Counted from the first letter of the stretch, positions 1-9,102 are shown. The stretch is 56,236 nucleotides of DNA from an uncultured Lachnospiraceae bacterium (GCA_947627245.1 CANQVH010000017.1:1-56236), one strand, 5' to 3'. Translations and numbers: made by a program. Notes: a model not told the origin generated them from the letters alone.

Positions 1-56
1 AATCATTATAAGTATATCACATCTCCATTATTTGTAAAGAAAAATTAATTTTTTCT

Positions 57-620
57 TCACTTTTTCCTCACACTGTACCCGAACGAACCGAGCTTTTCCC
101 CTAGTCCGAAGTATTCTCCGTGCGAATAAACCATCGGTCCGGCCTCGTTGAGCCGGAACTTTCCGTTCTCATCCAGATATTGCTCATCGACGTCCACGCC
201 CACGATCTCGGCCACAAACATATGATGCGAACCGAGTTCCAATACCTGCGTCGTCCGGCACTCCAGATTCACCGGACTCTCCTCGATCAGAGGCGCGGCT
301 ACATGCGCGGACCTGCCCGGCGTCAGACCCATTTCCTTAAACTTGTCAAAATCTCTGCCGGAACGCACCCCGCACCAATCCGTGGCGCGCACCAGCTTTT
401 CCGTCGTCAGATTGATCACAAACTCCCCGGTCTCCCGAATGATCCCGTATGAATACCGCTCCGGCCGCACCGAGATCGACACCATTGCAGGCGAACTGCA
501 GATCGTTCCCGTCCACGCCAGCGTAATGATGTTCGGCTTCTCTCCCGGTCTCTGACAGCTCACCATCACCGCCGGAAGCGGATACAGCATGTTGCCCGGT
601 TTCCAGTTTTGTCTGCCCAT
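57..620 (-). CDS. flavin reductase family protein (FMN-binding split barrel)
   Basis: This 187-residue protein has the size and order of single-domain flavin reductase-like proteins, which bind FMN in a split barrel and pass electrons from NAD(P)H or act as flavoprotein partners. The stretch TLAWTGTICSSPAMVSISV near residues 33-51 and GEFVINL near 66 are typical of the fold, and the charged C-terminus is family-like. The ATG is preceded by AGGAGG at good spacing. It is the last gene of the minus-strand nucleoside operon, 12 bp after the pyrophosphatase gene, so it is probably co-transcribed. Nothing in the sequence links it chemically to nucleoside breakdown, and its substrate is unknown. Confidence 0.85.
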   Translation of the reverse strand: MGRQNWKPGNMLYPLPAVMVSCQRPGEKPNIITLAWTGTICSSPAMVSISVRPERYSYGIIRETGEFVINLTTEKLVRATDWCGVRSGRDFDKFKEMGLTPGRSAHVAAPLIEESPVNLECRTTQVLELGSHHMFVAEIVGVDVDEQYLDENGKFRLNEAGPMVYSHGEYFGLGEKLGSFGYSVRKK

Positions 621-632
621 TTGAATCCTCCT

Positions 633-2360
633 TTACAGCGCCGTCATCCGGCTGATCGCCGTCATGAACGACGGCACGAGCTGTTTCTTGCGCGAGACTA
701 CGCCCGAAAGCTGCGCCCGGTTGTCCTGTACCTCCCGGTCGAACGCTTCCTTCACGAGATGCTCAGAGCCCTTGCCGTAGCACAGAAGCTCTGTCGTCTC
801 CTCGATGATGTTCGTCAGCATAAAGAATACCATATCCGTCTCGCGGGTGCCCGGCAGCTTCTCCAGCACAGGCGTCAACCGCTCACGGATGCTGTCCAGC
901 TCCTGTGTATTCATCGACGTGATCTGCCCGATGCTGATATTCAGATCTCCGAACTCAAACGTCTTGTAATCTTGGTACAAAATCTCCTCCGGCGTTCTGG
1001 AGATCAGGTCGCTCCCGGCCGCGAACATCTGCGACGCATACGTCTCGCACTCGATCCCCGCGATCTCCGCCAGAGAACGCGCTGCTTCGACATCCATCGC
1101 CGTGCAGGTCGGCGAGCGAAACATCAGCGTGTCTGACAGGATCGCGCTGCACAAAAGTCCCGCGATCTGCGCAGGGATCACGACCACGCGCTCCCGGAAC
1201 ATCTGATAAATGATCGTCCCGGTACAGCCGACCGGCTGATTGCGGAAATAGACCGGAGCCATCGTCTCAAGCGAACCGAGGCGGTGGTGATCGATGATCT
1301 CCATGATCTCAGCGTCGAGCACGTTGTCCACGGCCTGCGACACCTCGTTGTGATCGACCAGAATCAGTCCGCGCTTGCGCACGCCCAGCAGGTTCCGCCG
1401 CGAGATCATGCCGACAAATTTGCCCTTCTTGTCGAGGATCGGGAAATCGCGATAACGCTTCTGCGACATCGTCTCCCGGATATTCTCCGTGTAGTCGTCG
1501 AGCCGAAACGTCATCAGGTGTTCTTTGCGCATAAAGAAATCGACCGGCATGCTCTGGTTGATCAGCCTTGCCACCGCATAAGTGTCGAGCGGCGTGCTGA
1601 TGATCGTGCAGTTGTGCTCCTCCGCGAGAAGCTTGATCGTCCGGGAAACCGGCGCCCCTAAGCATACCACAATACAGCCCGCCTGCATCTCGATCGCACA
1701 GAGCTGGGACTCGTAGCGATTCCCGAGGATCACCATGTCATGCTCGTCGATATAATTTTCCATAACATCTGGGTTGGCCGCCGCGATCACGACCTTACCC
1801 TTATCAAAATATCCGTCCGGATCTCCGACAACCATCTCCGCGTCCAGCGTCTCCAGAATATTTCGGTACGGCGTCTTCGCGACAGACACGATCGCGCTGT
1901 CGTACTCCTCCATGTAGGACTTCGCGATATCGTTGATCGTGATCAGCCCTTCCAGACGATTCTTTTCGTTCGTGATCGGAAGTGTAAACACGTTCTGCGT
2001 CGTCATCAGAGTCCATGCCTTCTTCAGCGAAATATCGCTTCGCACGCCCGGCACCTTGCGGATCTCCATGTCCTTGACCCTTGTGCCGATATTGTCCAGC
2101 ACGCGAGGCACCTCCGCCCCAAAACGCTCCAGCACGTACTGGGTCTCTGCGCTGACCTGACCTGCCCGCGCCGGCACAAAACGATATTTCTGTCCGTCCG
2201 TCTGATTTTTCAGATAAGCATAGGAAATCGCGGAACAGATCGAATCCGTGTCCGGATTCTTGTGTCCCACGACGTAAACGGTTCGCGGCTTCGTCGGATC
2301 TCCCCGTCCGGCTGCATCCTTCGCGGCCTCATCTGAATTCTGTATCCTTGTCTCCTCCAT
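633..2360 (-). CDS. ppaC: manganese-dependent inorganic pyrophosphatase with CBS and DRTGG domains
   Basis: The 575-residue protein is a family II (DHH) inorganic pyrophosphatase of the long, regulated form. The first DHH motif is GHKNPDTDSICSA near residue 32. It is followed by a CBS domain, a DRTGG-like region and a second CBS domain (about 70-310). The DHH fold then resumes with LVDHNE and the signature IIDHH near 360, and a DHHA2 domain completes the C-terminus. In this family CBS domains bind adenine nucleotides and tune pyrophosphate hydrolysis in the cytoplasm. The start has GGAGGGG five bases upstream. It lies 65 bp after the nucleoside phosphorylase gene in the same operon, which suggests pyrophosphate removal is tied to nucleotide synthesis from salvaged bases. 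Confidence 0.93.
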   Translation of the reverse strand: MEETRIQNSDEAAKDAAGRGDPTKPRTVYVVGHKNPDTDSICSAISYAYLKNQTDGQKYRFVPARAGQVSAETQYVLERFGAEVPRVLDNIGTRVKDMEIRKVPGVRSDISLKKAWTLMTTQNVFTLPITNEKNRLEGLITINDIAKSYMEEYDSAIVSVAKTPYRNILETLDAEMVVGDPDGYFDKGKVVIAAANPDVMENYIDEHDMVILGNRYESQLCAIEMQAGCIVVCLGAPVSRTIKLLAEEHNCTIISTPLDTYAVARLINQSMPVDFFMRKEHLMTFRLDDYTENIRETMSQKRYRDFPILDKKGKFVGMISRRNLLGVRKRGLILVDHNEVSQAVDNVLDAEIMEIIDHHRLGSLETMAPVYFRNQPVGCTGTIIYQMFRERVVVIPAQIAGLLCSAILSDTLMFRSPTCTAMDVEAARSLAEIAGIECETYASQMFAAGSDLISRTPEEILYQDYKTFEFGDLNISIGQITSMNTQELDSIRERLTPVLEKLPGTRETDMVFFMLTNIIEETTELLCYGKGSEHLVKEAFDREVQDNRAQLSGVVSRKKQLVPSFMTAISRMTAL

Positions 2361-2425
2361 CTTCCCCTCCGAATGTCTCTCGCATCACTTTCTTACGGCC
2401 TCAGCAGCCAGTGCTTCGGTCTGAT

Positions 2426-3748
2426 TTAAATATATTTTATCCCTTCGACCGTGACTCTCGCGTAAATCAGGGGTTCCGGCTGCGGCCTCTCGTCCGTGAT
2501 CGAAAGTGACTCCATGAATTTCTTCTGCGCGCCCACAAACAACGCCTGATCGGATGCACGAAGCTCGGCAATCGTTTCGCCCTTTCGCACTGCGTCACCG
2601 GTCTTCTTTTTCAAAATAATGCCCGCCAGATAATCGAGCTTATCCTCCTTCGTCTCACGGCCCGCGCCGAGCATCATCGCCGCATAGCCGATGCCCGCCG
2701 TGTCCATTCCGGCGATATAGCCGTCCTGCGGCGCGCGCACCTCGGCCGAAAACGCCGCGCGTCCCAGCTTCTCCGGGTGAAAAATACATTCCTCGTCGCC
2801 GCCCTGACAGCGCACCATCGCCGCCAGCCGACCGAGCGCTTCCCCGGAGTCGATCGCGGTTTTCGCAAGCTTCTCGCACTCCTCGCGCGATCCTTTACCT
2901 GCCAGCGTAAGCATCTCCGTCGCCAGCGCAAGACAGACCTCCGTCAGATCCGCCGCACCCTCGCCCCGAAGCGTCCGTACCGCCTCCTCGACCTCCAGCG
3001 CATTGCCGATCTGATTTCCGAGCGGAATATCCATATTTGTAATCAGCGCCGCCGTCTTTCTTCCGTTATGAACGCCGATCGCCACCATCTTCTGCGCGAG
3101 CTTTACCGAATCCTCCACCGTCTTCATAAACGCGCCGCTGCCCGTCTTGACGTCCAGCACAATGCAGTCGCTGCCCGCCGCCAGCTTCTTGCTCATGATC
3201 GAAGACGCGATCAACGGAATACTGTCCACCGTCGCCGTCACATCCCGCAACGCGTACATCTTCTTATCCGCAGGCGTCAGGTTTCCGGACTGTCCGGTCA
3301 CCGTGATCCCCGCTTCCTTCGCGGTGCGGATAAATTCCTCGCGGGACAGCTCCGTGCGCATTCCCGGGATCGACTCCATCTTGTCGACGGTGCCGCCCGT
3401 GTGTCCGAGCCCGCGCCCCGACATCTTTGCGACATGACAGCCGCAGGCCGCCACGATCGGTCCTACGATCAGCGTCGTCTTGTCCCCGACGCCTCCGGTC
3501 GAATGTTTGTCAACCTTGACGCCCGGGATCTCCGAAAGATCCATCACGTCGCCCGAGTGCGCCATCGCGTCGGTAAGCACCGCGGTCTCATGGTCGGTCA
3601 TTCCCTGAAAGCAGATCGCCATCATCAGGGCGGACATCTGATAATCCGGAATCTTCCCGTCCGTGTATTCCCGGACGACCGTCCGGATCTCCTCGTCCGT
3701 CAGCTCGCCGCCATATCGCTTTTTCAGGATCACATCATACATTCTCAT
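2426..3748 (-). CDS. pdp: pyrimidine-nucleoside phosphorylase
   Basis: This 440-residue enzyme splits uridine, deoxyuridine or thymidine with phosphate to give the base and (deoxy)ribose-1-phosphate. The phosphate-binding signature KHSTGGVGDKTTLIVGP near residue 80, the GHTGGTVDKMES block and the C-terminal PYNP-type domain are all present. The length fits Bacillus Pdp. I place the start at the internal ATG (MRMYDV) because GGGGAGG lies at correct spacing before it; a more distant upstream ATG lacks this. It follows cdd by 45 bp and precedes the pyrophosphatase, so it belongs to the salvage operon. The broader-specificity Pdp and the thymidine-specific DeoA cannot be told apart with certainty here. 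Confidence 0.93.
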   Translation of the reverse strand: MRMYDVILKKRYGGELTDEEIRTVVREYTDGKIPDYQMSALMMAICFQGMTDHETAVLTDAMAHSGDVMDLSEIPGVKVDKHSTGGVGDKTTLIVGPIVAACGCHVAKMSGRGLGHTGGTVDKMESIPGMRTELSREEFIRTAKEAGITVTGQSGNLTPADKKMYALRDVTATVDSIPLIASSIMSKKLAAGSDCIVLDVKTGSGAFMKTVEDSVKLAQKMVAIGVHNGRKTAALITNMDIPLGNQIGNALEVEEAVRTLRGEGAADLTEVCLALATEMLTLAGKGSREECEKLAKTAIDSGEALGRLAAMVRCQGGDEECIFHPEKLGRAAFSAEVRAPQDGYIAGMDTAGIGYAAMMLGAGRETKEDKLDYLAGIILKKKTGDAVRKGETIAELRASDQALFVGAQKKFMESLSITDERPQPEPLIYARVTVEGIKYI

Positions 3749-3793
3749 GTTCTTACCTCCCCTCAGAAGCATTTGCATGTCTCATTCACAGAT

Positions 3794-4222
3794 TTACCGG
3801 TCCTTCAGATCCTTCGGCCCGAAATGCTCCGGCAGCAGCTCTCTCAGCCGAAATACTCTGTAATCCTCCGGGCTGCGCGCCAAGATCACCTCAAACAGAT
3901 CGCCGTCGCAGAATTCCGCCATAACCTGTCGGCAGACGCCGCAGGGCGCGCAGTAATCTCCCTGCTCCCCCTCATAATTCCCGACTACGACAATCCGGAC
4001 GAACTCACGCGCACCCTCGGAGATCGCTTTGAAAAAAGCCGTCCGCTCCGCGCAGTTCGTCGGTGAGTACGCCGCGTTCTCGATATTACAGCCTAAAAAG
4101 ACCTGCCCGTCTTCCGCCTCGAGCGCGGCTCCCGTCGCAAAATGGGAGTACGGGCAATAGGCGCGGCTCTGCGCCTCGTAAGCGAGCCGTATCAGATCTT
4201 TGATATGTTCGTCCCACGTCAT
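3794..4222 (-). CDS. cdd: cytidine deaminase
   Basis: A homotetrameric-type cytidine deaminase of about 142 residues, converting (deoxy)cytidine to (deoxy)uridine, which then feeds the phosphorylase encoded next. Visible motifs are CPYSHF near residue 23, GCNIENAAYSPTNCAERTA, which holds the catalytic Glu and first zinc Cys, and PCGVCRQ with the remaining zinc ligands. I prefer the ATG at MTWDEH; a GTG four codons upstream is possible but sits almost on top of the AAGGAA ribosome binding site. It lies between deoB and pdp on the same strand with short gaps. Confidence 0.93.
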   Translation of the reverse strand: MTWDEHIKDLIRLAYEAQSRAYCPYSHFATGAALEAEDGQVFLGCNIENAAYSPTNCAERTAFFKAISEGAREFVRIVVVGNYEGEQGDYCAPCGVCRQVMAEFCDGDLFEVILARSPEDYRVFRLRELLPEHFGPKDLKDR

Positions 4223-4284
4223 TTTTCTTGTCACTTCCTTATTTCCTGTTCACTATCTTCCATCGGGTCGACCCGGCTTCAGCT

Positions 4285-5457
4285 TCAGCGTCTGACCTCG
4301 TCCCAGAAGCTTGTTCCGTCTAGCGTCTCATCAATCCCGAACATCGCGAGCACTGTCGCCGCAATGTCCGCAAAGCTCCTGCGCGTCCCGATGGAAACGC
4401 CCGGCTTCACCGCATCCCCGTAAATCAGCATCGGCGTATATTCACGCGTATGGTCTGTTCCCGGATAACCCGGATCGCAGCCGTGGTCAGCCGTGATGAT
4501 CACAACATCGTCCGAACGCATTTTTGTCATCATTTCGCCAAGCTGCCGGTCGAACAGCGTCGCCGCCGCCGCGTACCCGTCGATGTCATTGCGATGCCCG
4601 TACATCATATCGAAATCCACGAGATTCACGAAACACAATCCCTTGAAATCCAAATCCATATGGGAGAGCGTCTTGTTCATGCCGTCCTCGTTGTTCGAGA
4701 TCGGAGTCGTATGCGCGATCCCCTGTCCCGCAAAAATATCGTTGATCTTTCCGATGCCGTAGGTGTCGAATCCGTGCTCGATAAGACTCACCGGCATCGT
4801 GCGCTTCGGCGGGAGCAGCGAGAAATCATGGCGATTCCGCGTGCGCTCGAAATTCGGCGCCTGCCCGACAAACGGCCGCGCGATCACGCGTCCCACTCCG
4901 TGCTTTCCGGTAAGGATCTTCCGCGCGATCCGGCAATACTCATAGAGCGTCTCGAGCGGAACAACCTCCTCATGCGCCGCGATCTGGAACACACTGTCCG
5001 CGGACGTATAGACAATCAAGTCCCCGGTCCTCATATGCTCCTCTCCATAGTCGCAGATCACCTCCGTGCCGGAGTACGGCTTGTTGCAGAGAACGCCGCG
5101 CCCCGTCTGCTTGCGAAACGGCGCGAGCACATCCTCCGGAAATCCGTCCGGATACACCGGAAGCGGCTCCGGCGAGATCACGCCCGCGATCTCCCAGTGC
5201 CCGATCGTCGTATCCTTGCCCATCGAAGACTCCGCCATACGCCCGTAGCTCGCGATCGGCGACGCAACACCCGGACGGCAGTCCACGCCGTCGATATTGA
5301 ACAGTCCGAATCGCTCCATGTTCGGCGTGTCGTATTTGTCTGACTTCACAATCGTGCCCAGTGTATTCGCCCCGGCGTCCCCGAACTTATCTGCGTCCGG
5401 CAGGCAGCCGATCCCGTAGCTGTCCAGCACGATCAGAAATACGCGTCTGATATCCAT
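4285..5457 (-). CDS. deoB: phosphopentomutase
   Basis: The 390-residue protein has the length of bacterial DeoB, a Mn-dependent alkaline-phosphatase-superfamily enzyme that moves phosphate between C1 and C5 of ribose and deoxyribose. The N-terminal metal and nucleophile region (DSYGIGCLPDADKFGDAG, then ANTLG with the phosphorylated Thr) and the C-terminal metal site (ITADHGCDPGYPGTDHTRE) are intact. It connects the two phosphorylases of the operon to pentose-phosphate metabolism. The ATG has a GGAGAGG-type ribosome binding site. About 130 bp separates it from deoD upstream, and cdd follows 62 bp downstream. Confidence 0.95.
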   Translation of the reverse strand: MDIRRVFLIVLDSYGIGCLPDADKFGDAGANTLGTIVKSDKYDTPNMERFGLFNIDGVDCRPGVASPIASYGRMAESSMGKDTTIGHWEIAGVISPEPLPVYPDGFPEDVLAPFRKQTGRGVLCNKPYSGTEVICDYGEEHMRTGDLIVYTSADSVFQIAAHEEVVPLETLYEYCRIARKILTGKHGVGRVIARPFVGQAPNFERTRNRHDFSLLPPKRTMPVSLIEHGFDTYGIGKINDIFAGQGIAHTTPISNNEDGMNKTLSHMDLDFKGLCFVNLVDFDMMYGHRNDIDGYAAAATLFDRQLGEMMTKMRSDDVVIITADHGCDPGYPGTDHTREYTPMLIYGDAVKPGVSIGTRRSFADIAATVLAMFGIDETLDGTSFWDEVRR

Positions 5458-5589
5458 AGAATAATCCCTCTCCTTACCTTATGAAACACGAAACTGTTTT
5501 CCCCTCCCACAGATATCTGAGTTATGGGGCGCCCTGTGGTATCATTCCTGAATCACTTCACGCTTCGCGTTCTGCATGAACTGCCCTGC

Positions 5590-6300
5590 CTACGCGATCT
5601 CCAGCGCGATCTTTACCATGTCGTTGAAGCTCGACTGTCTCTCCTCGGCAGTCGTCGCCTCGCCGGTAACCATGCTGTCTGAGATCGTGCAGATCGCCAG
5701 CGCGTTCTTGCCGCAGCGCGCCGCGTTCATATAGAGCGCCGCCGCCTCCATCTCGATCGCGAGCACGCCCATCTTCTGCCACAGCGCCGTCGTCTGGTCG
5801 TTGTCATTGTAGAACACATCCCCGGAAAGCAGATTTCCGACCATGTAATGCGTTCCCATCGATTCTACCACGTCAACCGCCTTCCGAAGCAGCTCGTAAG
5901 AAGCGATTGGCGCATAGGTGCCGGGGAGCCGGAACTGGGACGCGAAGTTGGAATCCGTGCACGCGCCCATGCCGATCACAACGTCGCGGATCTTCAGATC
6001 CTTGTGCATCGCCCCAGCCGTACCGATGCGGATGATATTGTCCACATCATAAAAATGAAACAGCTCATAAGAATAGATCCCGATCGACGGCATTCCCATG
6101 CCGCTCGCCATCACGGACACTCTCTTTCCCTTGTAGGTCCCGGTATGTCCCTGAACGCCGCGGACATTGTTGACAAGAACCGCGTCCTCCAGAAACGTCT
6201 CTGCGATATACTTCGCCCGGAGCGGATCTCCCGGCATCAAAACAGTCTTTGCAAAATCTCCTTGCTGCGCCGCAATATGCGGAGTCGGTGTATTACCCAT
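5590..6300 (-). CDS. deoD: purine-nucleoside phosphorylase, DeoD type
   Basis: This is a 236-residue hexameric-type purine nucleoside phosphorylase. It shows the phosphate-binding PGDPLRAKYIAETFL near residue 21, GMGMPSIGIYSYEL near 65, the substrate-binding EMEAAALY near 180 and ISDSMVTGE with the catalytic Asp. The start is the ATG of MGNTPTPH, which has GAAGGAGGG seven bases before it; an upstream in-frame ATG would overlap that site. It is the first gene of the salvage operon, behind an AT-rich leader with a possible promoter. Together with deoB, cdd and pdp it gives a full route from purine and pyrimidine nucleosides to pentose phosphates. Confidence 0.95.
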   Translation of the reverse strand: MGNTPTPHIAAQQGDFAKTVLMPGDPLRAKYIAETFLEDAVLVNNVRGVQGHTGTYKGKRVSVMASGMGMPSIGIYSYELFHFYDVDNIIRIGTAGAMHKDLKIRDVVIGMGACTDSNFASQFRLPGTYAPIASYELLRKAVDVVESMGTHYMVGNLLSGDVFYNDNDQTTALWQKMGVLAIEMEAAALYMNAARCGKNALAICTISDSMVTGEATTAEERQSSFNDMVKIALEIA

Positions 6301-6357
6301 AATTTTCCCTCCTTCAAAATTCATGCATTTAAAACGATCTTTTCCATTCTGCTTTCC

Positions 6358-6386
6358 ATTGTACTACAAATGTGATTTAAAAGAAA
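6358..6386 (-). promoter_or_regulatory. candidate promoter of the nucleoside operon
   Basis: On the minus strand TACAAT (6358-6363) is preceded at 17 bp by a weak -35-like TTTCTT (6381-6386), about 60 bp before the deoD start. Only the -10 hexamer is good, so this is tentative. No clear DeoR or CytR-type operator is visible. Confidence 0.35.
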
Positions 6387-6635
6387 CCAATATTTTGGCG
6401 AAATTTTTCCTTTTCTTATCGCTTCTGACGGCGAAATATTTTATCCGGGAAGAAACTTTATGTGCATTTCAGACAATCCGTTTTCGATTTTAGATTTGTT
6501 TTATGTCATTTTCACTATATATTTACAATTTATTCATATTTTGTTCATATCTTCCTGTTATGGTATAGACAGTTCTTGAGAAAGGGTTCTCAGACCAAGT
6601 TGATAAATTTTTTCATAATAGCCTCCGGTGTACCA

Positions 6636-6740
6636 GACGCCGGGGGCACTCCTCATGTTCGCGAAAGCAATGAGCCGTGCCAGACGGCGTCAAATACAGA
6701 CGTGGGAGCTTGCTCACAGAAGTCTGTATTTTGACGGCTC
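6636..6740. repeat. two adjacent long imperfect hairpins (structured intergenic element)
   Basis: Hairpin A pairs GACGCCG (6636-6642) with CGGCGTC (6685-6691), GGCAC with GTGCC and CTCAT with ATGAG around a short loop. Hairpin B pairs GTCAAATACAGAC (6689-6701) with GTCTGTATTTTGAC (6722-6735) and has an inner GTGGGAGC/GCTCAC stem. GAGCC and GGCTC flank B. The element sits just after the stop codon of the minus-strand gene at 6751, but no T-run follows, so it is not a simple terminator. It looks like a dispersed palindromic repeat. The rest of the 6301-6750 gap is AT-rich, and nothing else is recognised in it. Confidence 0.6.
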
Positions 6741-6750
6741 ACTCTATCGT

Positions 6751-7017
6751 CTACCCCTCCTGCAACACCTGTATCTCCAGATAGTCGAACGGAATCTCCT
6801 CAATAAAACTGTCCTGATAAAATCTCGCCTTGCTGTGGCGCTGGAACTGGGATACGGTAGCGTCGAGCCAGATCGGCTTGCCCAAGTCAAACTCCCGGCA
6901 GATCTCCTCCAGCCCGCGAAAGATCTTGTGCGTGCGCGTGTCGCCGCTGTCTTCCTCATACACCGTATCGCGGACCATTCTGCTATCCTTCCAGATTTTT
7001 CCCCACAACCGAAACAT
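6751..7017 (-). CDS. small conserved protein of unknown function
   Basis: This is an 88-residue soluble, acidic protein beginning MFRLWGKIWKDSRMV. It has the composition of a compact folded domain with blocks TRTHKIFRGLEEICREFDL and QRHSKARFYQDSF, which I recall as recurring in many clostridial genomes without a known role. The start is set by GGAGG six bases before the ATG; upstream in-frame ATGs lack this. It is followed by a double hairpin and preceded by the serine hydrolase gene on the same strand. No function can be assigned. Confidence 0.75.
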   Translation of the reverse strand: MFRLWGKIWKDSRMVRDTVYEEDSGDTRTHKIFRGLEEICREFDLGKPIWLDATVSQFQRHSKARFYQDSFIEEIPFDYLEIQVLQEG

Positions 7018-7134
7018 GTTATCCTCCATGTTCTGCCCGTCATCCATAGTCGTAGTATCGCACAATGAACAGCTTTCAAAAAAGCAGTCTGCGGCGCAAA
7101 GCCAGTCCCGTAAGGTCGGATTGACATAGCAACA

Positions 7135-8412
7135 CTAATTCAAAAACCCATATACCATCTTCGACATCGACGCAATCCGCGAGATCGCCTGATCCTTACT
7201 GCCCCAATCGCTCGAAAGCACCACCAGTATGTAATCGCAATCCTCTCCGTAGACGACCGCCGCATCGTTCTCCGTCGTATCCATCTCTCCGGTCTTGTTT
7301 CCGCAGGACACGCCGTCCGGCAGTCCCGCCGGTATCTTGTATCTCGTCTGCTGGTTCAGCATCATCTGCTCGATCTCGTTGGCGGCCGAACGGTTCAGCC
7401 ACGTCCTTCGGTAAATGTCTTCCAGCAGCTTTCCGCAGTCCTTCGCCGACACCTGATTGTTATGTCCGGAATCGAGCACTGTCTCCGAGTTGTTGAAGCC
7501 ATTGTACTCGACGGTCATATTGCTGAACCCGTATTCCTGAATAAACGCATCCACCTTCGCAATCCCGTCTCTATAGCTGGAATTCCCGAGCAGATACAGC
7601 AGGCGGTTCGACGCCTCATTGTCGCTCGCCGTAATCATGCTGTTCAGCAGTGAAACGACTTCGTCCGTGCGGTCCAGCTCCCCGGCCTCGATCGCCTTGT
7701 AGACGGTCCCAAGAATAAAGAGCTTCATCACGCTGGCCGACTTCATGGACCGGTCATTCACAACAAAGTCCTCGTCCGTCTTCAGATTCTTGACATAGAC
7801 CGACCAATCTCCGTCATAGCCGTCGAGCCGGTTCTCCACCATCTTCTTCAGAAGACCGAGCGGCCGGTCTTTCCCGACGCTGACAATCTTGTACGTCTCA
7901 CTCGCGATCCGCCACTGCCGGAAGGACAGTCCGTCCCGGTACTCCACAATCTGATATGCCTCGTCGCCGTCCTTCTGCGGCTGCACCAACGCCGTTTCTT
8001 CCTGTCCGTACGCCGCGCTTCCCTTTACCGGCACCGCCATCGGAATCCGGAAATCTCTCGGCAACTGCTGCATTTTCTCCAGTAGGACCGGCACCGCTTC
8101 CCCGGATGTCTTTGCGCCGGAATCCTTGTCTCCCGATCCGCCGCTCCGGCCAGTCCCCGTATCCTTTTCCCCGTTCTCAAGCATTGCAAGCTCCGCCGGC
8201 GTCAGACGTTCGCTCTGCTCTTCCGTCTCGCTCTCCGTCTCTTCTGCGGTCAAGGCGCCCGCCTCGGCCCCTTTTTCGAGAAATGCCGACACTTCCCGCA
8301 CAGATCTCCGCTCGCTCAACAGCAGCAGCAGAAATACAGCCAGTCCGATAAACAGGATCTCGAATATCAACAGTCTGTTTCTGTCTCTGATCTTTTCAAT
8401 AAGGTATCTCAT
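7135..8412 (-). CDS. membrane-anchored serine hydrolase of the class A beta-lactamase/PBP fold
   Basis: The protein has 425 residues: a single N-terminal membrane segment (LLIFEILFIGLAVFLLLLL, residues 14-32), a Glu/Gly/Ser-rich linker, and an extracytoplasmic beta-lactamase-fold domain in the C-terminal half. The active-site elements are visible as SVMK (SxxK, about residue 227), SDN in ITASDNEAS, and KTG in GNKTGEMD. The start is the ATG of MRYLIEK, preceded by GAGGAGAAGA; 40 upstream in-frame residues are unlikely to be translated. True beta-lactamases are usually shorter and secreted, so a peptidoglycan or peptide hydrolase role is equally possible. It is divergent from cobO. Confidence 0.85.
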   Translation of the reverse strand: MRYLIEKIRDRNRLLIFEILFIGLAVFLLLLLSERRSVREVSAFLEKGAEAGALTAEETESETEEQSERLTPAELAMLENGEKDTGTGRSGGSGDKDSGAKTSGEAVPVLLEKMQQLPRDFRIPMAVPVKGSAAYGQEETALVQPQKDGDEAYQIVEYRDGLSFRQWRIASETYKIVSVGKDRPLGLLKKMVENRLDGYDGDWSVYVKNLKTDEDFVVNDRSMKSASVMKLFILGTVYKAIEAGELDRTDEVVSLLNSMITASDNEASNRLLYLLGNSSYRDGIAKVDAFIQEYGFSNMTVEYNGFNNSETVLDSGHNNQVSAKDCGKLLEDIYRRTWLNRSAANEIEQMMLNQQTRYKIPAGLPDGVSCGNKTGEMDTTENDAAVVYGEDCDYILVVLSSDWGSKDQAISRIASMSKMVYGFLN

Positions 8413-8555
8413 TCTTCTCCTCGCAAAGCCTTTTGGCATATCGTACGGATGCGCTTTTATCATATCATAAAAAATCAGATATGGCACCCTTTTTTTCGTG
8501 GCGGCTCCGGGATTTTTATACATATTAGGCACAGAAAATCAAGGGAGGCTTTATC

Positions 8556-9095
8556 ATGGCGGAAAACATGAAGACCGGACTGATCCACATTTACTGCGGC
8601 GACGGGAAAGGAAAGACCACCACGGGCATGGGGCTGTGCGCGCGGGCCGCGGGATACGGCTATCGCGTGCTGATCTACCAGTTCATGAAGGACAACTCGA
8701 CGAGCGAACGCAAGGTGCTTGAGCTCTCGGAAAATATCACGATCATGGACGGACTCTCGCAGGAAAAGTTCAGCTTTCAGATGACGCCCGAGGAAAAGGA
8801 AGAACGCCGCGCATACTACGCCGCGCAGTTTGACGCCGTGACCCGGAAAGCCTGCGAAGAACATTATAACGTACTGTTCTTGGACGAGATCATCTATACG
8901 ATCCGCGCCGGACTGCTCGACGAAGCGCCCGTCCTCGACTTCCTGAAGAAAAAACCGGCGGACCTCGAAGTGATCCTGACCGGACAAAACCCGGATCAGG
9001 CGCTCCTTGAAGCCGCCGATTACGTGTCGGAAATCCGCAAGGTCAAACACCCCTTTGACCGGGGTATCCCCGCGCGGAAGGGAATCGAACGCTGA
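8556..9095 (+). CDS. cobO: ATP:corrinoid adenosyltransferase (CobA/BtuR/CobO type)
   Basis: This 179-residue P-loop enzyme transfers the adenosyl group of ATP to cob(I)alamin or cobyrinic acid diamide. The N-terminal Walker A GDGKGKTTTGMGL (about residues 14-26), FLDEI near 110 (Walker B) and the LTGQNP motif near 138 are diagnostic. The ATG at 8556 has GGGAGG at good spacing. No other cobalamin gene or B12 riboswitch is visible around it, so it probably acts in corrinoid salvage. It converges on the LTA-synthase-like gene, whose stop is 7 bp away. Confidence 0.93.
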   Translation: MAENMKTGLIHIYCGDGKGKTTTGMGLCARAAGYGYRVLIYQFMKDNSTSERKVLELSENITIMDGLSQEKFSFQMTPEEKEERRAYYAAQFDAVTRKACEEHYNVLFLDEIIYTIRAGLLDEAPVLDFLKKKPADLEVILTGQNPDQALLEAADYVSEIRKVKHPFDRGIPARKGIER

Positions 9096-9102
9096 GTCTT
9101 TG

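Noticed and set aside
2777..4066. Long plus-strand frame opposite pdp and cdd
   Set aside because: It mirrors GC-rich codons of two well-recognised minus-strand genes, has no ribosome binding site and Arg/His-rich nonsense content.
8413..8555. Cobalamin riboswitch before cobO
   Set aside because: The gap is too short and no B12-box-like sequence is visible.
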